A program made the translations under genes and the position numbers. From NCBI GenBank assembly GCA_021819025.1, contig JAKASN010000029.1, positions 1 through 10,173 on the forward strand: DNA of 10,173 nt, given 5' to 3'. Source of the DNA: Actinomycetes bacterium. GTDB taxonomy: Bacteria; Actinomycetota; Acidimicrobiia; Acidimicrobiales; Acidimicrobiaceae. A model generated the notes under the pieces. That model saw nothing but the letters and a program-made list of their open reading frames with translations. It did no database searches and was not told the origin of the DNA. Shown one piece after another: positions 6,058 through 10,173 of the stretch; within the stretch, counting starts at the first letter, position 1, and each line of letters starts with the position of its first letter.

Positions 6058-7119
6058 GTGGCAAATACAACAGTCGCAGTAATCGGAGGAGGTCCGGCGG
6101 GTCTTGCCGCCGGAGCATCTGCGGCTTCACTTGGGAGCGAAGTCGTCATCATCGAGAAGCTTCCCTTCCTCGGTGGGCGTCCCATCGAGGAGAACTACGC
6201 TTCGCTGACTCCCTATTTGCGAAGTGCCGAAGAGGCGATGGGAGAAGTCATCGACCACGCCCTGTCCTTCGAGAATTTGACGGTCATGCTTGACTCTAAG
6301 GTGATCGCGGTTACAGGTGATCCCGGCGACTTTGTTTTAGAAGTTCAAAGCGGCGAAGAGGTGGTATCCCTTACAGCGGGGTCGATTATCGTCGCTACGG
6401 GTTTCCAGCACTTTGATCCAGGGCGCGAGACCCAAATGTATGGCTATTACGAGTTCGACGATGTGATCGCCCTCCAGGATCTTGAAGCGATGCTCAAGGA
6501 GGGTCGGGTGCAAAGGCCCTCCAACGGCGAGGAGCCCAAGCGCGTGTGCTTTGTGCAATGCGTCGGGTCTCGTGACCGCCAGATTGGCAATGAATATTGT
6601 TCCAAAGTGTGTTGTGGGGTGGCGTCGAAGGAGGCCATCGAAGTTCGCCTCGCCGTGCCCGGTGTAGAAGTCTTCATTTTCTATATCGACATGCGTATGT
6701 ATGGCTACTGGGAGAGCCAGATCTACTGGCCCGCCCAAGAGAAGCATCACGTCCAGTATGTCAAGGGGATCATCTCCGAAGTTCTCCCTAAGGACGGACG
6801 GCTCCTCGTGCGTGGAGAGGACACTACCATGGGACGGCCCATGGAGGTGCTCATGGATCTGGTGGTGCTCTCGGTGGGCATGGAGCCTTCTATGGGTACC
6901 CGCGAGATCGCCGGGATTCTCGGCATCGAACAGAATAAGTACGGCTTCATCGAAGCTGTCAAAGGGCCATTGGACACGGTTGCTACCTCGCGGGAGGGAA
7001 TCTTCGCGGTTGGTTCGGCGCTCGGTCCCGCTGATCTCGAAGATTGCTCCTCGACCGGAGGCTATGCCGGGGCTCGGGCTACTGCATTTATACGCTCGCA
7101 TGCCAAGGCGGGAATCTAG
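6058..7119 (+). CDS. hdrA: sHdr subunit HdrA, FAD and iron-sulfur protein
   Basis: A 353-residue flavoprotein core of the sHdr complex. The N-terminal dinucleotide-binding fold shows VIGGGPAGLAAG (8-19) and ends in the acidic VVIIEK (29-34). A second nucleotide-binding strand, IIVATGF (110-116), follows. The HdrA cluster motif is spread over CFVQCVGSRD (164-173) and YCSKVCC (180-186), giving Cys164, 168, 181, 185 and 186. The C-terminal GIFAVGSALGPADLEDC (314-330) is the FAD-closing segment. As expected for sHdrA, it lacks the extra N-terminal domain and the C-terminal ferredoxin domains of methanogen HdrA, hence its short length. The start is GTG with a strong AGGAGG. The next gene begins two bases after the stop. 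Confidence 0.93.
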   Translation: MANTTVAVIGGGPAGLAAGASAASLGSEVVIIEKLPFLGGRPIEENYASLTPYLRSAEEAMGEVIDHALSFENLTVMLDSKVIAVTGDPGDFVLEVQSGEEVVSLTAGSIIVATGFQHFDPGRETQMYGYYEFDDVIALQDLEAMLKEGRVQRPSNGEEPKRVCFVQCVGSRDRQIGNEYCSKVCCGVASKEAIEVRLAVPGVEVFIFYIDMRMYGYWESQIYWPAQEKHHVQYVKGIISEVLPKDGRLLVRGEDTTMGRPMEVLMDLVVLSVGMEPSMGTREIAGILGIEQNKYGFIEAVKGPLDTVATSREGIFAVGSALGPADLEDCSSTGGYAGARATAFIRSHAKAGI

Positions 7120-7121
7120 TA

Positions 7122-7877
7122 GTGGGAAACGTCGCCGTGGAGCCTCCCAAGGTGCAGCCAGCTGATCTGGAGACCATTGCTGATCTAGCCGGGGCAATTT
7201 TCACCAGTGTCGACATGACGGAGATGTCAGCGATTGCCAGCGAACTTGAGGCCAAGGCGCAGCGCCTTGGCGAGTTGTTTGCGCAACTGTCTGGTCCGCG
7301 GGGCGAAGAGGTGGTGAACTTGATCATCGCCGAGACTTTTATCTCGCGGCGTAAGCGAAGAGAGATCTCGGCTATCGTTACCGAGGCGATTCTTCGAGAC
7401 GCGCTGATTGCCCTCGCGGATAGCTCTCAAGGGCCCATGGAGCGCGTCTCGCTGATGCGCTACTGGCTGGAGCCGATGGGCGATCTTGCCAACGATCTTC
7501 CTTTTGAACTGCTCCACTTTTTGCAGCCCGATCGGTTCTGTCTCGCCACTAGCTGGGTGTGGAATCCCCTCACTGAGACCGGGGCGGTCAAGCTCCTCCT
7601 CGACGAGGGCTTTGAACTCTTCGGCGCCGATCAAGATGAAGCTTTCGCGCGCCTCAATTTCGCCATCGATTACCTCGGACAAACCGCCCAAGCGGCGGGC
7701 TTTATCCCCGCAGGCAATACCCACTTTGCCATGGACGCATTTTTGGCAGGAGTCTATGGCGTCTATATGTCCACCGTCCTTGAGATGAGAATGACGAAGG
7801 AATTTAACAAGATTCTCCCCCCACTCTCGCAGCTGATGCGTCGGCTGTTGGGCATTTACCACAAAGAGGTGAACTAG
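7122..7877 (+). CDS. sHdr-associated conserved hypothetical protein (HdrH position)
   Basis: A 251-residue protein with no motif I recognise, in the slot between hdrA and hdrC2 where sHdr clusters carry a conserved hypothetical gene. The frame continues upstream inside hdrA, so the start is uncertain. GTG 7122, two bases after the hdrA stop with GGCGGG upstream, is preferred; GTG 7137 is the alternative. Visible features are a helical N-terminal half (ELEAKAQRLGELFAQL), a basic cluster SRRKRRE (75-81), an aromatic segment YWLEPMGDLANDLPFELLHF (114-133), the single Cys140 in FCLATSWVW, and a helical C-terminal part. It has no cluster motif, transmembrane helix or signal peptide. A structural or scaffold subunit of the sHdr complex is the likely role, inferred from position alone. 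Confidence 0.7.
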   Translation: MGNVAVEPPKVQPADLETIADLAGAIFTSVDMTEMSAIASELEAKAQRLGELFAQLSGPRGEEVVNLIIAETFISRRKRREISAIVTEAILRDALIALADSSQGPMERVSLMRYWLEPMGDLANDLPFELLHFLQPDRFCLATSWVWNPLTETGAVKLLLDEGFELFGADQDEAFARLNFAIDYLGQTAQAAGFIPAGNTHFAMDAFLAGVYGVYMSTVLEMRMTKEFNKILPPLSQLMRRLLGIYHKEVN

Positions 7878-7880
7878 CCG

Positions 7881-9209
7881 ATGCCAATTGGAGGCAAGAA
7901 ACAGCTACCCATCGCGCACGAGAAGGAGACGGCCATCGTCGTCTCGTCTCTCTCGGGCCGTGAGTGGGATGTATCGGGTTCCTGGAACCGGATGTTCGAG
8001 TCCCGAGTTTTGTCCGACTATTCCTATGCGGGCCTCGGCAAAGTTGCCGCGCTCGAAGGTGGAGAGTCATTGGAGTTTTGCTACGGCTGTGGCAAATGCA
8101 TACCGGTATGCCCGGTGGATTTGGTTGCCGAATATGGCCCGCGCAAGATCCATCGCAAGGTCCAGACCGGAATGGATCTCTTCAGCTCCGACGATCTCTG
8201 GAAGTGCACCACGTGTGGGAACTGCCTTCGGGTTTGCCCGAAGGAGGTCAACATGATAAAGATCATGCCAGCAGTTCGTGAGGTGGCGATGGAGGCCGGG
8301 AGCGTCCCGGACGAACTCCAGGTGGTATTTGAAAAGACTTTCCGCTACGGCAATGCCCTTGGAGAGAATCCCCGGCGACGCCATTCCTGGACCAAGGGCG
8401 CCGGGGTGGACGTCCCGGTGCTCGGAAATGATCCTCGCCATGTTGACGTACTCTTCTATGTCGAGGACTACTGGAGCTTTCACCCGCGCGGGCAGCAGGC
8501 TGCTCAAGCGTTTGCGCGCCTCCTCACCTTGGCTGGAGTGGACTTTGCTATCCTCGGCGCCGAGGAAAAGACTCTCGGGGACTCCCAACGCCTAGCCGGA
8601 GAACGTGGCCTCTTCGAGTCGCTCATGGAAGATGCCGTAGCCACCCTGTCCAAGTACGAATTCGATCGTATCGTCACTCCTGATCCGCACGGTTACAACG
8701 CGCTCGTCAAGGAGTATCCCAAGCATGGCCACAGTTTTCCATCCCTGCACTACACCCAGCTTCTTGCCGACCTCGTCGGGCGTCTCCCCATCAAGAACCC
8801 CCTCAATAAGAAAGTGACTTTCCACGACCCCTGTTATTTGGGCCGCCATAACGGAGAGTACGATGCTCCGCGCACCTTGATCAACGCCATTCCCGGAGTG
8901 GAATACCTCGAGATGGGGCGGTGTCGCGAGAACTCGTATTGCTGCGGTGGGGGCGGCGGAGGAATGTGGCTGGACGGCTTCAACTCCAACCACCTCTCCG
9001 AGAGGCTCTCAGAACGGCGGGTTCGCGAGGCGGCTGCCACCGGCGCAGATATTCTCGCAGTGTGTTGTCCTTATGAGGTTTCGCGCTTTGAGGATGCCGC
9101 CAAGTCGACGGGGAACGAACAGCTCCAGGTTCTCGATATCGCCGAGATGCTCGATATTGCCGTAGGAGGACTCGATGCGGTCGAAGCCATGATGGCGGAG
9201 AGTCGCTGA
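7881..9209 (+). CDS. Fused sHdr subunits HdrC2-HdrB2 (HdrD-like iron-sulfur protein)
   Basis: A single 442-residue frame joins an HdrC-type electron carrier to an HdrB-type CCG region. Residues about 65-125 hold two [4Fe-4S] motifs, C67-C70-C73-C77-P (CYGCGKCIPVCP) and C109-C112-C115-C119-P (CTTCGNCLRVCP). Residues about 185-300 align by pattern with a first CCG repeat (VDVLFYVEDYWSF, AGVDFAILGAEE) but contain no cysteine. The second repeat has Cys318 (HDPCYLG), Cys354-Cys355 before a seven-glycine-rich stretch, and Cys395-Cys396 (AVCCPYE), where the usual CxxC has Glu in the last place. The layout resembles HdrD of methanogens. In commonly described sHdr operons hdrC2 and hdrB2 are listed as two genes. 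The start is three bases after the previous stop with GAGG 11 bases upstream; the stop is one base from the ligase start. Confidence 0.85.
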   Translation: MPIGGKKQLPIAHEKETAIVVSSLSGREWDVSGSWNRMFESRVLSDYSYAGLGKVAALEGGESLEFCYGCGKCIPVCPVDLVAEYGPRKIHRKVQTGMDLFSSDDLWKCTTCGNCLRVCPKEVNMIKIMPAVREVAMEAGSVPDELQVVFEKTFRYGNALGENPRRRHSWTKGAGVDVPVLGNDPRHVDVLFYVEDYWSFHPRGQQAAQAFARLLTLAGVDFAILGAEEKTLGDSQRLAGERGLFESLMEDAVATLSKYEFDRIVTPDPHGYNALVKEYPKHGHSFPSLHYTQLLADLVGRLPIKNPLNKKVTFHDPCYLGRHNGEYDAPRTLINAIPGVEYLEMGRCRENSYCCGGGGGGMWLDGFNSNHLSERLSERRVREAAATGADILAVCCPYEVSRFEDAAKSTGNEQLQVLDIAEMLDIAVGGLDAVEAMMAESR

Positions 9210-9210
9210 G

Positions 9211-10173
9211 ATGAAAGAATTGCGCGTCATCGACTTCGGTAGCGTAGCTGCGTTACGTTCCCAGACGATCTGGCACGCGCTTGCCTCCTCCGCGGGACGC
9301 GGTGCGCCGATGACGCTGTCATTCATGCGCCCCGCCTCTGCCTATGTCGGGATTGGCCTGCACCGATCCATCGACGAAGTCGACCGTGGCTATTGTCGCA
9401 GCGAGGGCCTTGCTGTGATTCGCCGCCAAATTGGCGGAGGGCCGGTCTACCTTGACGAGCACCAACTTTTTTTTCAGATCTCTGTGCACCGCAGCGCCTT
9501 GGCGCGGTCCCGAGCGGCTGCCATTGACTCACTCTTGCGTCCGCTGACCGGAGCGTTTCATGCCGCGGGAGTGCCTGGGGAACTTGACGGCAATGGCGAG
9601 TTTTCGCTGGGCGGGGCAAAAGTCTGTGGACATGGCGCGGGAGAGATCGATGATGGTGTCGTCGTGGTGGGCAATCTCATCGAGCACTTTGATCCCGTCC
9701 GTGCCAGCGCCATTCTAAATACCAAGTCCGACTGGATCAAGGGAAAACTCGCTGAGCTGATGGCGCGGTTTGTCGGTTCTTTTTCCGCCCCCATCAATGC
9801 CGCAGCCTTCATTTCGGCCGCGAGAGAGGCGCTGGCATCGGCGTTTTCCGCGCCTGACCATGACGGGAAGCTCAGCGATGAGGAGGTCCTTGAAGTCGAG
9901 AGGTTTGACTCCCTTCTTGGCAACGAAGCTTGGACGGAGGCTCCGGAGTTTCTCCCCCCGGCGCCACGGCCCATGCGAATCATCAAGATCCGCGCCGGAG
10001 TTTATGCGGTGTACCGGGTGGAAGTAGCTCCTCATTTCTTTTTTGCAAGTGTCTTTGGGAGGGTGGAGTCCCTGGTCATCGCCGGACTCGACAGCCCGGG
10101 AAGCCACGTGCAAGAGGTGAGAGATTGCGATTTGACCGTCGCCATTGAAATGCTCCTAGAGCACGGAGATCGG
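9211..10173 (+). CDS. Lipoate-protein ligase, sLpl type (3' end beyond window)
   Basis: At least 321 codons, open to the window edge. The LplA-type ligase activates lipoate with ATP and attaches it to a lysine of an acceptor protein. The motif RRQIGGGPVYLDEHQLFFQI (71-90) is the lipoate/AMP-binding RRxxGGG loop. LGGAKVCG (133-140) holds the expected active-site Lys137. About 70 further residues after 250, including MRIIKIRAGVYAVYRVEV and the final segment, look like the C-terminal accessory (LplB-like) domain. Starting one base after hdrC2B2, it is almost certainly the ligase dedicated to LbpA, the lipoate-binding protein that works with sHdr. LbpA itself is not in the window and may follow downstream. 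An eight-T run (9467-9474) encodes part of LFFQ. Confidence 0.88.
   Translation, partial: MKELRVIDFGSVAALRSQTIWHALASSAGRGAPMTLSFMRPASAYVGIGLHRSIDEVDRGYCRSEGLAVIRRQIGGGPVYLDEHQLFFQISVHRSALARSRAAAIDSLLRPLTGAFHAAGVPGELDGNGEFSLGGAKVCGHGAGEIDDGVVVVGNLIEHFDPVRASAILNTKSDWIKGKLAELMARFVGSFSAPINAAAFISAAREALASAFSAPDHDGKLSDEEVLEVERFDSLLGNEAWTEAPEFLPPAPRPMRIIKIRAGVYAVYRVEVAPHFFFASVFGRVESLVIAGLDSPGSHVQEVRDCDLTVAIEMLLEHGDR

Noticed and set aside
7044..7121. ATG start of the hypothetical gene inside hdrA
   Set aside because: It would overlap the conserved hdrA C-terminus by 76 bases; GTG starts at 7122 or 7137 fit the operon spacing.
6337..7197. Minus-strand frame of 286 codons opposite hdrA
   Set aside because: Its translation has no recognisable domain and lies opposite the clear FAD and Fe-S motifs of HdrA.
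3383..10173. Interpretation as methanogenic or flavin-bifurcating Hdr
   Set aside because: TusA, a DsrE protein and a lipoate ligase in the same operon, the short HdrA, and two HdrC/HdrB pairs point to the sulfur-oxidising type instead.

Overview
The window looks like chromosomal DNA from a chemolithotrophic, sulfur-oxidising bacterium. Its core is a plus-strand operon (about 3245 to the window end) for the cytoplasmic sulfur-oxidising heterodisulfide-reductase-like (sHdr) pathway: tusA, a DsrE-family sulfurtransferase, hdrC1, hdrB1, hdrA, a hypothetical sHdr-linked gene (hdrH position), a fused hdrC2-hdrB2 gene, and a lipoate-protein ligase that runs off the right edge. An actinobacterial host, perhaps an acidophile of the Acidimicrobiia, is a tentative inference. 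It rests on a pyruvate carboxylase that reads like mycobacterial Pyc, moderately high GC and TAnnnT-type -10 boxes. No rRNA or other phylogenetic marker is present to settle it.

Layout. (i) 1-1196, minus: the N-terminal 398 codons of pyruvate carboxylase (biotin carboxylase domain), cut by the window edge. (ii) 1385-1984, minus: a small class I SAM-dependent methyltransferase with its own probable promoter. (iii) 2187-2366, plus: a 59-residue single-pass membrane protein of unknown function, followed by two consecutive hairpins, the second a probable intrinsic terminator shared with the convergent gene. (iv) 2445-3167, minus: a short-chain dehydrogenase/reductase with the Tyr-x6-Lys active site and sequence style of FabL-type enoyl-ACP reductase. 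(v) 3168-3382: a divergent intergenic region with a plausible sigma-70-type promoter and a leader hairpin ahead of tusA. (vi) 3383-10173, plus: the sHdr operon.

How the operon genes probably work together. In the known pathway, TusA and DsrE-type proteins relay sulfane sulfur as a persulfide in the cytoplasm to the sHdr complex and its lipoate-binding partner LbpA. The sHdr complex (HdrC1, B1, A, H, C2, B2) oxidises the sulfur to sulfite. HdrA carries FAD and an Fe-S cluster, HdrC subunits carry cubane [4Fe-4S] clusters, and HdrB subunits carry CCG-domain clusters. The dedicated lipoate ligase attaches lipoate to LbpA. Start/stop spacing is very tight (1 nt, a 4-nt overlap, 48 nt, 2 nt, 3 nt, 1 nt), which supports one transcript with translational coupling from dsrE onward.

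Points that stand out: HdrC2 and HdrB2 are one 442-residue polypeptide of HdrD-like layout; its first CCG-like half has no cysteines left; HdrB1 has a degenerate first CCG motif and an N-terminal extension; hairpins flank tusA on both sides and could give it separate expression control; and neither lbpA, lipS genes, a rhodanese nor a regulator is visible here. No RNA genes, insertion sequences, CRISPR arrays or attachment sites were seen.
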